A stretch of 64,000 nt of DNA from an uncultured Bacilli bacterium (GTDB lineage: Bacteria > Bacillota_I > Bacilli_A > RF39 > UBA660): assembly GCA_910584305.1 (NCBI GenBank), contig CAJTZW010000003.1, forward strand, positions 55,106-119,105. Reading direction: 5' to 3'. This document shows, piece after piece, positions 1-9,500 of the stretch (within the stretch, counting starts at the first letter, position 1; every line of letters starts with the position of its first letter). The position numbers were made by a program, and so were the translations under genes. The notes below the pieces were generated by a model. That model did no database searches, was not told the DNA's origin, and saw nothing but the letters and a program-made list of their open reading frames with translations.

Positions 1-1
1 T

Positions 2-121
2 GATACTGACAAATTGATTGAAATGGATTCATCTATGAAACAATTAATTAAAAATGGAAAAGTATCTGTAGATGACATTGAATCTGTATACAATCAGCTT
101 GGAATTACTTGTGAGAAATAA
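2..121 (+). CDS. C-terminal end of an unknown protein (partial)
   Basis: An open frame enters from the left edge of the window and ends at TAA (119-121), giving the last 39 residues of a protein. The tail is charged and probably helical (it reads ...SMKQLIKNGKVSVDDIES...), with no domain I can recognise. It is the only gene here pointing right into the first terminator, which it shares with the ABC operon coming the other way. No function can be given. Confidence 0.55.
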   Translation, partial: DTDKLIEMDSSMKQLIKNGKVSVDDIESVYNQLGITCEK

Positions 122-122
122 T

Positions 123-147
123 AAAAAGTGTTTAAAAAACACTTTTT
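123..147. terminator. Bidirectional terminator
   Basis: An 11-bp perfect inverted repeat (AAAAAGTGTTT / AAACACTTTTT) with a three-base loop sits between two convergent genes. Both arms give a T-run on the strand read, so it can serve the gene ending at 121 and the ABC operon ending at 149. Confidence 0.8.
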
Positions 148-148
148 A

Positions 149-856
149 TTATCCCCAAGGAATCTCGCTTGGAGGGGTTCTATACTCATTTTTTATTTCT
201 TCTATAATTTTACCACTATTCATTTTTATCACTCGATCTCCTATGAAAGCGATTCCAGGATTATGTGTTACAATAATCATTGTCGTTTTTAGTTTTTCAT
301 TCGCTTCAATTAAAGACTCCAAAACAACTTTCCCAGTTTTCTCATCAAGGGCTCCCGTTGGTTCATCACAAAACATAACCTTTGGATGTTTAGCAAGTGC
401 TCTTGCAATTGATATACGTTGTTGCTCCCCACCAGAAAGTTGATACATATACTTTTTTTTATGCCTCGTAAGACCTACTGTATCAATAATTTGATCAATA
501 TCAGATTTTGATTTACCTAGCTTAGCTCCCACTAAAACATTCTCATACACATTCAAGTGTTCTAACAAATTATAAGTTTGAAAAATAAAACCTAAATTCT
601 TTTTACGAAACCTTGTCATTCTATGATCTCCATATCTGGAAATATCTTTTCCTTCATACAAGATTTTACCTTTTGAAATACGATCTAACCCAGATATTAC
701 ATTTAACAAAGTTGTTTTTCCACTACCACTGGGTCCCAAAATAACAACAATTTCCCCTGCATTTATAGAAAGTGAAATATCATGTAAAGCATGACTATCC
801 ACTTTCCCAAGTGTATATGTTTTATATACATGTTTTAATTCTATCATCTTTTCCAT
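149..856 (-). CDS. ABC transporter ATP-binding protein (LolD/MacB-like), copy 1
   Basis: This is the ATPase of an FtsX-type ABC exporter at the inner face of the membrane. The 235 residues carry Walker A GPSGSGKT (41-48), Q-loop FIFQ (90-93), signature LSGGEQ (140-145) and Walker B VMFCDEP (160-166), the order and length typical of the LolD/MacB/BceA group. A ribosome site AGGTGA precedes the first ATG; the ATG at codon 4 is an alternative. It follows the permease gene after 8 bases and ends at the bidirectional terminator. A second ATPase gene lies on the other side of the permease, so the pump could carry a mixed pair of ATPases. The substrate (antimicrobial peptide, lipid or lipoprotein) cannot be told from sequence. 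Confidence 0.92.
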   Translation of the reverse strand: MEKMIELKHVYKTYTLGKVDSHALHDISLSINAGEIVVILGPSGSGKTTLLNVISGLDRISKGKILYEGKDISRYGDHRMTRFRKKNLGFIFQTYNLLEHLNVYENVLVGAKLGKSKSDIDQIIDTVGLTRHKKKYMYQLSGGEQQRISIARALAKHPKVMFCDEPTGALDEKTGKVVLESLIEANEKLKTTMIIVTHNPGIAFIGDRVIKMNSGKIIEEIKNEYRTPPSEIPWG

Positions 857-864
857 ATATTCAC

Positions 865-3450
865 CTACTCTCTTTTTAAAGCAATCGATAATGGGACACG
901 CTTTAAAACTCTTTTAGACAAAGCAATTGCGATATAATACGCTATCAAAAGGCCCACTAAACCAATAATAATCTGCATTGGTGTGATTGTAATTGGTATC
1001 GTCATTTCAATATCACCAACCAGTGCCTTTACAATCATCTTTAAAATTTGAATCATAACTGGGATAGAAAGTAAATAGGCAACAATTATAAATGGTGTAT
1101 AAATATTTAAAATAATACTACTAATTTTCTTATCTTTATAACCCATCACCTTCATAAGTGATATCGTTTTCTTATTCTCTTCTACAACAATATTGGCTAT
1201 TACCGCAATAATAATCAAGGCCATAAGAGACGCGAACGCTACTACCAGATAAATACTTCCATTAAAACGATCCATTTGTTTTGCAATATTTTGTTTTAAA
1301 TCTTCTACACTTAAAACATTCGCAATTTTGGTAGCATCCTCTTTTGAAAGTTTATCTAAATTCTGATACATATCATCATTCGAATACATTGACGTATAAA
1401 TAGAATTACTAAATCCAAGACTAGCACTTAATGTATCCCTATCTACATATGCCCCATACCCCATATATTCACTACTAAAACCAACAATCTGATATGTAAA
1501 TTCAATACTTTCATGAGAGAATGTTAATTCATCACCAATCTCAAGTCCAAGGAGTTCCTTGGCATTTTCATTTACAACCATACAATTGTCCTCTATTAAA
1601 AGGGAATTCAGCTCTTTTTCTTTTGTATTTAAAATACGCACAAATTTCGCATCCTGATCTACACCCGTAAATGAAAAACTTACATCCTCTTTTGCAATAG
1701 GTTTCTCTACCCCATTTTTATCTATAATCTTAGAAAGAGGTAAACTTGCAGATAAAACATAATCGGTCAAAGAAGTATCCCCAATTTCTTCATTCATAGG
1801 TCCACTTACACTTACCATATACTTATAATCAATTCCAGCAAATGATTCATCAATGACTTTATTAAATAAATTCATTCCAATTAAAGTAAGAACAATTAAA
1901 AGCCCTGTACAAAATGAAGTAAGTGTCACAATGAGTAATTTTCCTAAAGAACGAAATGCCAAAGAATACTTAAAGCGAGATTGAAAAGGTAAAAAAGAAG
2001 TCAACTTATTACAAATACGACTAAATATATTTACCTTTAAATTACTTCCTTCCTTTAGTAAAGAAAGAGGTTTCTTACGAAGCATAAAAAGAGCAATCAA
2101 ATAACTTAAAATAGAAAGCATACACATTGGGACAAAAATAGATGTTTTCAAATACCCAAATGATATTTGAAAATGATCCAGAGGTACGCAATAATAACTA
2201 ACTAGCATATTAGCAATTGGTCTATGAACAAAAATTCCTATCATAAATCCAAGAACTCCACCAATTAAAGAACCGAAAATTGGATATACCAAATAACTTG
2301 TTGCAATACTCAAACGATTATACCCAAGTGACTTTAATACGCCAATTTGAAGCCTCTCATCATCAATACGCTTCTTTGTAATAATTACAATAATAACAAC
2401 CGATACAGCAAGTAATAAGTATAAAAAATATTCTGCAAATAATCGATCACTAGCAAATTCTAGTTGCAATGCACTGATCCTACCAATACGTGTCACCGTA
2501 TTTACATCCATAAAGATTCGCCCATCTTCAAAAATTGCCATAAATGGATCCGTTGTTTCTGTAGTATCGTCTTCTTCTGAAGTACTAACACTTATTTCAA
2601 ATTTTCGTGGAACATCAAAATTGTATACAAGTGAGAAAACATTGTCACGAATTCCGTTAAAGGAATGAAACGCATTTTCTGTCATATGAACAATATTATT
2701 TTTATTCTCATCAAATATCGGCATACTAAATGAAATTAATGGATAAATATAATCTGGAGCATAAGCAAAACCAACCACTTCATAAGTAGCATCACCAATC
2801 TCCATGAAATCTCCTATTTTAATATTATGTGTCTTCGCATATCCAGGAAGAATAGCAATCTCATTATCTTCTTCAGGTTCTCTACCCTCTACTAGATAGG
2901 TTTGATTAATACCATCTGTGGCAAATGGCAAAACCTTTAATAAAGTATCTCCCTCTTTACTCGTTTTAGATTTTTCAAGCTCATACGTAAAATCATACTT
3001 TTCCTGAATAGAATCTAACACTTTAGATTGTAAATACTCCTTAGCACCATATTTGGTAAAAATCGTATCAAGTGTATATTCAAATTCAAGACTGTCAAAC
3101 GGATTCGAAATAAATTCTATCAAACAAGTATCCATATCAAGTGCACAAACATAAGAGTTTATAATATTACGCTCATCATCCGTTATAGAGGAAAGTTGGT
3201 TTTCAAGTAGATAATTTATATCCTCCTTTGATACCTCACTATAGTCAACATCAACAGAAACACTCAAATCTTCAACATTCTGTTCCTCCAAATAATCATA
3301 ATACTGATTCTCTAAACGATCAATCGCACTATTCATTCCTACATAAACAGCTGTCGATAGCATAACCATGACAACAATTCCAAACATTTGAATTTTCTTC
3401 TTTTTAAGACCTTTAAATGCATTTAAAAATAATAATCCCATTATGCCCAC
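865..3450 (-). CDS. FtsX-like ABC transporter permease with two FtsX domains
   Basis: An 861-residue membrane protein begins with a membrane segment after a KGLKKKK stretch, followed by an extracytoplasmic region of about 300 residues. A first FtsX block of three membrane segments follows (about 340-450). A fourth segment near 510-530 starts a second extracytoplasmic region, and a final three-segment FtsX block closes the protein (about 730-850). This duplicated layout is that of large permeases that move hydrophobic or peptide substrates with the energy of a LolD-type ATPase. The start overlaps the end of the upstream ATPase gene by 10 bases, so translation is probably coupled. No conserved site reveals the substrate. 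Confidence 0.9.
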   Translation of the reverse strand: MGIMGLLFLNAFKGLKKKKIQMFGIVVMVMLSTAVYVGMNSAIDRLENQYYDYLEEQNVEDLSVSVDVDYSEVSKEDINYLLENQLSSITDDERNIINSYVCALDMDTCLIEFISNPFDSLEFEYTLDTIFTKYGAKEYLQSKVLDSIQEKYDFTYELEKSKTSKEGDTLLKVLPFATDGINQTYLVEGREPEEDNEIAILPGYAKTHNIKIGDFMEIGDATYEVVGFAYAPDYIYPLISFSMPIFDENKNNIVHMTENAFHSFNGIRDNVFSLVYNFDVPRKFEISVSTSEEDDTTETTDPFMAIFEDGRIFMDVNTVTRIGRISALQLEFASDRLFAEYFLYLLLAVSVVIIVIITKKRIDDERLQIGVLKSLGYNRLSIATSYLVYPIFGSLIGGVLGFMIGIFVHRPIANMLVSYYCVPLDHFQISFGYLKTSIFVPMCMLSILSYLIALFMLRKKPLSLLKEGSNLKVNIFSRICNKLTSFLPFQSRFKYSLAFRSLGKLLIVTLTSFCTGLLIVLTLIGMNLFNKVIDESFAGIDYKYMVSVSGPMNEEIGDTSLTDYVLSASLPLSKIIDKNGVEKPIAKEDVSFSFTGVDQDAKFVRILNTKEKELNSLLIEDNCMVVNENAKELLGLEIGDELTFSHESIEFTYQIVGFSSEYMGYGAYVDRDTLSASLGFSNSIYTSMYSNDDMYQNLDKLSKEDATKIANVLSVEDLKQNIAKQMDRFNGSIYLVVAFASLMALIIIAVIANIVVEENKKTISLMKVMGYKDKKISSIILNIYTPFIIVAYLLSIPVMIQILKMIVKALVGDIEMTIPITITPMQIIIGLVGLLIAYYIAIALSKRVLKRVPLSIALKRE

Positions 3451-4145
3451 CTCAAGCTTTCTGCAGATGCTACAGTTTCATTATGAATAATTTCAACAAT
3501 ATGCCCACTATTCATACGAATCACAGTATTGGCCATAAGAGCGATTGATGGATTGTGCGTAACAATAATCATCGTTGTATGATACTTCTTATGGATATCC
3601 TCTAATGTTTTTAGAATTTTCTTACCCGTTTTTTCATCTAGAGCCCCTGTTGGCTCATCGCAAAAAAGTACCTCTGGATTTTTTACAAGAGCCCTTGCAA
3701 TCGCAACTCTCTGCATCTGCCCACCAGACAGTTGAAACGGATATTTATGTGCATGAGAATCTAGCCCTACTGCACGAATCATCTCTGCAATGGAAAGTGG
3801 TGATTCTGACAAATGCTCTCCAAGCTCTATATTCTCCTTTACCGTCAAATTCGCAATCAAATTATAACTTTGAAAAATAAAGCCAAGATAATTCTTTCGG
3901 TACTCTGTAAGTTCCTCATCAGTCATTTGGTTCAGTTCAGTATCATTAAAGTATACTTTTCCTTTACTAGGAATATCAATACCCGATAATAAATTTAATA
4001 AGGTAGATTTCCCACTACCACTAGGGCCTAGTATAACAACTATCTCTCCTTTTTCAATTTCTAAATCAATTTGTTCTAGTGCATAACTTTTCTGATTTTG
4101 ATTTTGATAAATTTTAGAAACATTCTCTAATTTATATAAGCTCAT
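3441..4145 (-). CDS. ABC transporter ATP-binding protein (LolD/MacB-like), copy 2
   Basis: This second ATPase of the exporter has Walker A GPSGSGKS (40-47), signature LSGGQ (139-143) and Walker B VLFCDEP (159-165). I place the start at the ATG ending at 4145 because AAGGAGG lies four bases before it; a longer frame up to 4181 has no ribosome site. It is the first gene of the operon and overlaps the permease gene. It resembles copy 1 throughout but differs in the N-terminal strand and in the signature (GGQMQ against GGEQQ). It is therefore an old duplication and not a recent copy. Confidence 0.92.
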   Translation of the reverse strand: MSLYKLENVSKIYQNQNQKSYALEQIDLEIEKGEIVVILGPSGSGKSTLLNLLSGIDIPSKGKVYFNDTELNQMTDEELTEYRKNYLGFIFQSYNLIANLTVKENIELGEHLSESPLSIAEMIRAVGLDSHAHKYPFQLSGGQMQRVAIARALVKNPEVLFCDEPTGALDEKTGKKILKTLEDIHKKYHTTMIIVTHNPSIALMANTVIRMNSGHIVEIIHNETVASAESLRWA

Positions 4146-4225
4146 ATATCCTCCTTTTTGATTACTTAAAGTATACCACAAAAATTACTTCTACAAAATA
4201 TATACAAAAAAACTCTATTAAAATC

Positions 4226-5029
4226 CTATGTATCAATAAAAGAACAATGACGACAAAGTTCTTCACATTTCTCCCTACGCCTAAATCCATCCCTCATTTT
4301 TAGTGCGCGATTACTTTGTAGAACACTATCAATAGAACTCTCAAATATATTTCCAAGAGCAATATCCCCTTTACTATCTAAACAACATGGGACAATCGTA
4401 CCATCTACCAAAATACCAATATGATCACGAAGTGCATAACAAGACCCCTTCACTACATAATATTCATTTTCTAAATCGGGCCAAATAAACTCATGAAAAG
4501 AATTAATAAATACAGTAGGAGAAAGTGTAACATTCCCTTCAATATCAGAAGCCTTAATAGATGTATGATAGTGTTCATTTAAGATATCTAGAATCTTCTC
4601 TGTATATTGATTCTTAACCCATAAACGATAAGAAATATATGTATTAGGAAGCGCATCAACAACTGTAAAAATAGACTGTAAATAATCATCAAGTGAAATA
4701 TGATATCTTTCATCATAACTATGTAAAGAAATGTTAAGTTGACGTAAATTAGAAACACCATGTATCTTGGATATTAAATATCCATTCGTCGTTATATTCA
4801 CAAAAAATCCAGATTCATGGGCCATCTTTATAAATGTACGAATCTGTGGATGCAAAAGTGGTTCACCTAAAATATGAAAATATAAATATTTTGTATGCCC
4901 TTTCAATTTATCCAAAATTTTACAAAAATCACCTTCGACCATAAACTTTTTATCTCGCTTATTTTGAATACAAAAATCACATTGTAAATTGCAAGAATTG
5001 GTAAGCTCTATATATACTTTTTTTAACAC
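4226..5029 (-). CDS. Radical SAM / SPASM-domain protein
   Basis: The 267-residue protein opens with the [4Fe-4S] cluster motif CxxxCxxC at Cys13, Cys17 and Cys20. A GEPLLHP stretch matches the GxP region of radical SAM enzymes. The C-terminal quarter has a CC pair after GTIVP and a Cys-rich end (CEELCRHC), which fits a SPASM-like domain binding a second cluster. Members of this group modify peptides or act in cofactor or wall biosynthesis. No precursor peptide or partner enzyme is next to it: the ABC operon is just downstream on the same strand and a decayed phage-type gene is upstream. The reaction is unknown. Confidence 0.82.
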   Translation of the reverse strand: MLKKVYIELTNSCNLQCDFCIQNKRDKKFMVEGDFCKILDKLKGHTKYLYFHILGEPLLHPQIRTFIKMAHESGFFVNITTNGYLISKIHGVSNLRQLNISLHSYDERYHISLDDYLQSIFTVVDALPNTYISYRLWVKNQYTEKILDILNEHYHTSIKASDIEGNVTLSPTVFINSFHEFIWPDLENEYYVVKGSCYALRDHIGILVDGTIVPCCLDSKGDIALGNIFESSIDSVLQSNRALKMRDGFRRREKCEELCRHCSFIDT

Positions 5030-5056
5030 ATTATCACCTAGACCTATTATAGCATA

Positions 5057-5461
5057 TCAACAAATATAATAGAGCAAATCATTTAATAAAGATTCATTTT
5101 CAATTCGGTTAATTGCAAAACACTTTTGTCCTAAATCTTTAAAAAAAGCACCACAATGATATAAAACTTTCTACTGTGAATAATTTCAAGGTTATCATAC
5201 TATTTTTCATACCTCTCTATATCATATTTATTATAATCACTTGTAACTATCATATATTTCTCCTATCTAAGTAATTTTGCAAACGTGTCTGCAAAATTAT
5301 AATTACAACTTGATATTGGTTTACCAATATCATAGTTTGTTTACCATATTGCCATTACACCTGGTAACAGATACATCACTATCAATCATTACTTGTTTTC
5401 CTCTTACTTCATAAATTAAATTTTCAATCTTTACGTTTTCATCACTTGTTAATTCATTCAT
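5057..5461 (-). pseudogene. Decayed ORF6N-domain (phage antirepressor-like) gene
   Basis: Read on the minus strand, 5461-5330 is a 43-residue frame whose first 30 residues match the start of the ORF6N domain (IENLIYEVRGKQVMIDSD). Further on, between about 5190 and 5057, two frames match the usual C-terminal end of such proteins (NLEIIHSRKFYI, then YHCGAFFKDLG and KCFAINRIENE). Stops and frame changes separate the parts, and the middle of the protein is missing. ORF6N proteins are antirepressor-like factors of phages and mobile elements. The rest of the 5030-5571 gap shows only a short frame of about 37 codons right after the KilA-N gene and nothing else I can support. Confidence 0.65.
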
Positions 5462-5571
5462 TTTCTATCAACTGTCTTTTACTGATTTTATTTTCAATAT
5501 ATTCTAAATTTTTAATAGAGTTATTTCTCCTTAATAATTCCATTTGTTTTTTAGCAATATCATTTAATCAA

Positions 5572-6333
5572 TTAATCTTCAGATTGCGGTATTCCCATTT
5601 TAATTAGTTCAGAATTAATATTTTCTAAATTACTTAATATTACTAAATGAAGTAAGTCTGTGTAATCTCTCATATTTCCTTCTTCTGCTAATTGTGGATT
5701 ATTATCTCTCCATTCTTTAGCAGTTATACCGAATAATGCGACATTTAAAACTTCTGCTTCTTCTGCATATGCAAATTTCTTTTGTTTTTCTGTTAACGTA
5801 GGAACAATCATACTTTTTATAGCATCAGTATGAACTATATAACTAACTTTAGCTAAGATTCTATTAGCATGCCAATCTATTTTATTTTGATATGCTTCAT
5901 TTTTCTTTAGTCTTTGAAACTCTTGAATTACATATAGCTTAAATTCCGGACTTAACCAACTTGCAAATTCTAACGCAATATCACTTCTTACAAACGTTCC
6001 ACCATTATTACCAGACTTTGAAATCATTCCAATTGCATTTGTTTCCTTAATCCACTTTTGCGGAGAAATTTTAAATTTATTACTACCAGCTTCGTTTTTA
6101 AACGTGTCGAATTCGACACCTTTGAAATTTTCATTATGAATGCTTTCCCATAATCCTAAGTATGAAATCACATCTTTATTTCTCATCCAATTTTGTATAG
6201 GATATCTTGGATCATAGCTATCGGCATATCTTGCCAAATCTGTTAAAGAAATATATTCCTTATTATCTATTCTTATTGCATTAATAATTTGTTCTTTTAC
6301 TACCATTTGGATTTTTACATTATCTTTATCCAT
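5572..6333 (-). CDS. KilA-N domain protein
   Basis: The 253-residue protein has the KilA-N fold signature: an N-terminal strand region (EYISLTDLARYAD), a central NWMRNKDVISYLGLWE stretch, and the helical end GGTFVRSDIALEFASWLSPEF followed by LYVIQEFQRLK (about 120-150). KilA-N is a DNA-binding domain of phage and plasmid antirepressors, also found alone in bacterial chromosomes. The C-terminal 100 residues form a helical domain of unknown role. The ATG is preceded by AAAGGA at a good distance. Remnants of ORF6N genes lie on both sides, which supports a mobile or phage-derived origin. The gene itself is intact. Confidence 0.85.
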   Translation of the reverse strand: MDKDNVKIQMVVKEQIINAIRIDNKEYISLTDLARYADSYDPRYPIQNWMRNKDVISYLGLWESIHNENFKGVEFDTFKNEAGSNKFKISPQKWIKETNAIGMISKSGNNGGTFVRSDIALEFASWLSPEFKLYVIQEFQRLKKNEAYQNKIDWHANRILAKVSYIVHTDAIKSMIVPTLTEKQKKFAYAEEAEVLNVALFGITAKEWRDNNPQLAEEGNMRDYTDLLHLVILSNLENINSELIKMGIPQSED

Positions 6334-6352
6334 AATTCACAATCCTTTCGTG

Positions 6353-6452
6353 TCATTTGGTTACGAATATTTCACTATCCAACATAACTTGCTTTCCATA
6401 CACTTCATATATATATATTCTCAATTTCCATTTCAGTAACGATATTATTCAT
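6353..6452 (-). pseudogene. Second ORF6N N-terminal fragment, frameshifted at an AT repeat
   Basis: A good ribosome site (AAGGAGG) precedes ATG at 6452. The frame reads MNNIVTEMEIENIYI and then hits TGA inside a run of six AT units. After a two-base change of frame the ORF6N signature continues (YEVYGKQVMLDSEIF) up to TGA at 6353. The gain of one AT unit would restore the frame. Only the first 30 or so residues of the domain are left, directly upstream of the KilA-N gene. Confidence 0.6.
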
Positions 6453-6498
6453 AGTGTCCTCCTTTATCATATCATTCTATATAAATAACAACAAAACC

Positions 6499-6530
6499 TA
6501 AAAAAAATCCTACAAATAGTAGAATTTTTA
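6499..6530 (-). terminator. Terminator of polC
   Basis: On the minus strand a stem of about nine pairs with one mismatch (ATTCTAC / GTAGGAT, loop TATTT) ends in a run of eight T. It overlaps the stop codon of polC. Confidence 0.7.
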
Positions 6531-9500
6531 AAATAATGTTAATTGACTAGATTCATCCATTCCATCTAAAATTCCCATCATACGCATTTTATCAATAAGT
6601 GTTTGTGATATTTTAGCTCTTTTTTGTAAATCTTCAATACTGATAAATTCGCCTTTTTCACGTTCTGCAACTATATTTTGCGCAACAGCCTCTCCTAGAC
6701 CATCAATCGCATTAAAGGGAGGCAATACTTCTGTATCACTAACAGCTTTCCATACCATCGCCTCACTTTGATACAAATCAATATTTAAAAACTTCATATT
6801 TCTTGCCGTCGCTTCCAAAGCAATCTTTAAACTTTCAAGCTGACCATTTTCTTTGTTCGTAGCTTCATATCCTTTATTTTGAATTTCAATAATTCTCGTT
6901 TTTATCGCATCATATCCATGAATCATTGCTTCAACGTCTACATCTGTTGCTTTTGATGAGTACCAAGAAGCGTAGAAATAAACTGGCATATGCACTTTAT
7001 ACCATGCAATACGGAAGGCACTGATGACATAAGCAGCCGCGTGTGCCTTAGGGAACATGTACTTAATCTTTTGACAAGAGCCAATAAACCAATCTGGAAT
7101 ATTGGCGTCTTCCATTATTTTCTTATGTTCTTTCCAGGTTTCAGGATCTTTACTGGCCTTTCCTTTACGAACAAACTCCATAATTTTAAATGCCTTAATT
7201 GGTTTAACACCCTTATACATTAGATACACCATAATATCATCACGACAGCCAATCGTCTCCTTAAACGGAACAACATTATTTTGAATCAGCTCTTGTGCAT
7301 TCCCAAGCCAAACATCAGTACCATGTGAAAGACCTGAGATTTTGACAAGCTCTGCGAATGTTGTAGGTTTTGTATCTTCAACAAGTTTAATCGTAAAAGG
7401 GGTACCAAATTCTGGAATACCAAGCGTTCCTGTGTTACACATAATTTGTTCTTTGGTAACACCTAACGCATCGGTAGAAGTAAATATACTCATCGTATCT
7501 TTGTCATCCATTGGCACTTTCATAATATCCGTACCAGATTGTAATTGGATTAGACGGAGTTGTGTTGGATCAGAATGGCCTAGAATATCTAGTTTTAAAA
7601 CACATTCTTCAATAGAGTGATAATCAAAGTGTGTTGTTCTCCATGCAGAAGTTGGGTCCTCTGCTGGAAATTGAAATGGTGTAAAATCAAAGCAATCCAT
7701 ATAATCAGGAATAACGACAATTCCCCCAGGGTGCTGTCCTGTCGTTCTTTTAACGCCTGTACATCCTTGTGCTAAACGCTCCACTTCAGCAGTTCGCATC
7801 ACAATATTTTTTTCTTCACAATACCCTTTAACAAATCCAAAGGCTGTCTTATCAGCCACAGTACCAATGGTCCCCGCTCTATATACATTATCCGCACCAA
7901 ACAGTACCTTCGTATACGCATGCGTACTTGCTTGATTCAAATCAGAGAAATTAAGATCAATATCTGGAACCTTATCAGCATTAAATCCAAGAAAAGTCGC
8001 AAACGGCATATCCTGACCATCTTTTAATAAAGGAATATTGCAGTGTGGACACATTTTATCCGGCAAATCAAACCCAGAAGAATAGGTAGCTCCTAGTGAA
8101 GTTCCATTCTCATCTTCAAAGATACTCATTTTACACTTACTACAACGATAATGTGCAGATAACGGGTTAACCTCTGTAATTCCCATCATTGTTGCCACAA
8201 AACTTGAACCTACAGAACCACGAGATCCAACGAGGAAACCCTCATCATTGGAGTGTTTTACAAGCCTTTGTGCAATCAGATAAATAGGATCAAAACCCGC
8301 TCCGATGACACCACCAAGTGATTTCTTTAATTTCTTATCTAACTCCTCTTCACTTAAAGTCTCTTCTGATGTTTCTTTTAAATACTCACGTACAAGTGAT
8401 TTTACGGCATCACTACCCTCTAAAATAACTTCATGAAGTCTCTTAAATGCTTCCTTTTGAAGAGTCTCTCCATTTAAATCAGTAAGCTTACTCTTAATAG
8501 AATTTAATACAATATCTCCATATAATTCAGTTGCAATTCTCTCTTCAATTGAATATGGTAGAGGTTCTCCATACCAATCCTTTGCCTTATCATATACAAG
8601 GTCTGTAACCACCCTTGGGCAATCTAGATAACTTCCTCCATCATCGCTTTTTACCCTTGGGGAAAACGGTGTCCCACCAGTATCTGGAATTACCTCAATC
8701 TCATCTACCATATCAAGGACCTTATTGGTATTTGTAACTACAATCTCATATGCCAAATCAGTACCTAAAAAAGCAAAATCATTTAACATTTCCCTAGTCG
8801 TTCTAAAATGTTGTGATGGTATATTTTTAATATCCTTTTTCGCAAGAGGGTGTCTTCCGCCCCCAGGAACTTTTTGATTGACAATAATTTCCCTATAGAT
8901 TTTATCTTCTCTAGTAAAGTGATGAACATCCCCCGTTGCAACAATAATCTTTCCTGCAGATATTGTTGCATCAACAATTTTTTTAAGATGACTTTCAAGT
9001 TCTCCCTTATCCTTAAAATCTCCAAGTTGTAATAAATGATCATATACCTCTGGTGGCTGTACCTCTACATAATCATAAAAGTTAATAATATTGGTTAATT
9101 CTTCTCCCTCTTTACTCCTAGCTTCAGTAAAGACTTCAGACTCGTAACATCCACTACCAATAATAAGGCCTTCTCTAAGTTCCTCTAGTTTACTACGAAG
9201 AATTCTAGGAGTCTTATATAAATACACCGTATTAGCAAGAGAAATAATCGTAAATAAATTCTTAAGCCCTGTTTTATTAAGTGCAATAGCATTAAAGTGA
9301 AACGTACGACCAAACTTATAAATTTCATCCTTAGAAATAAGTTTATCCAAATCGCTGATTTTCTCATATTTTTGTGCTTCTAATTTCTTTAACATCTTGT
9401 GAAAAACAAGTGCTGTTCCTTCAGCATCATAGTCTGCCCTATGATGAGCATCCTCATCCCATGGTACATTATAACGTTTTACCAATGCAGAAAGTCCATG

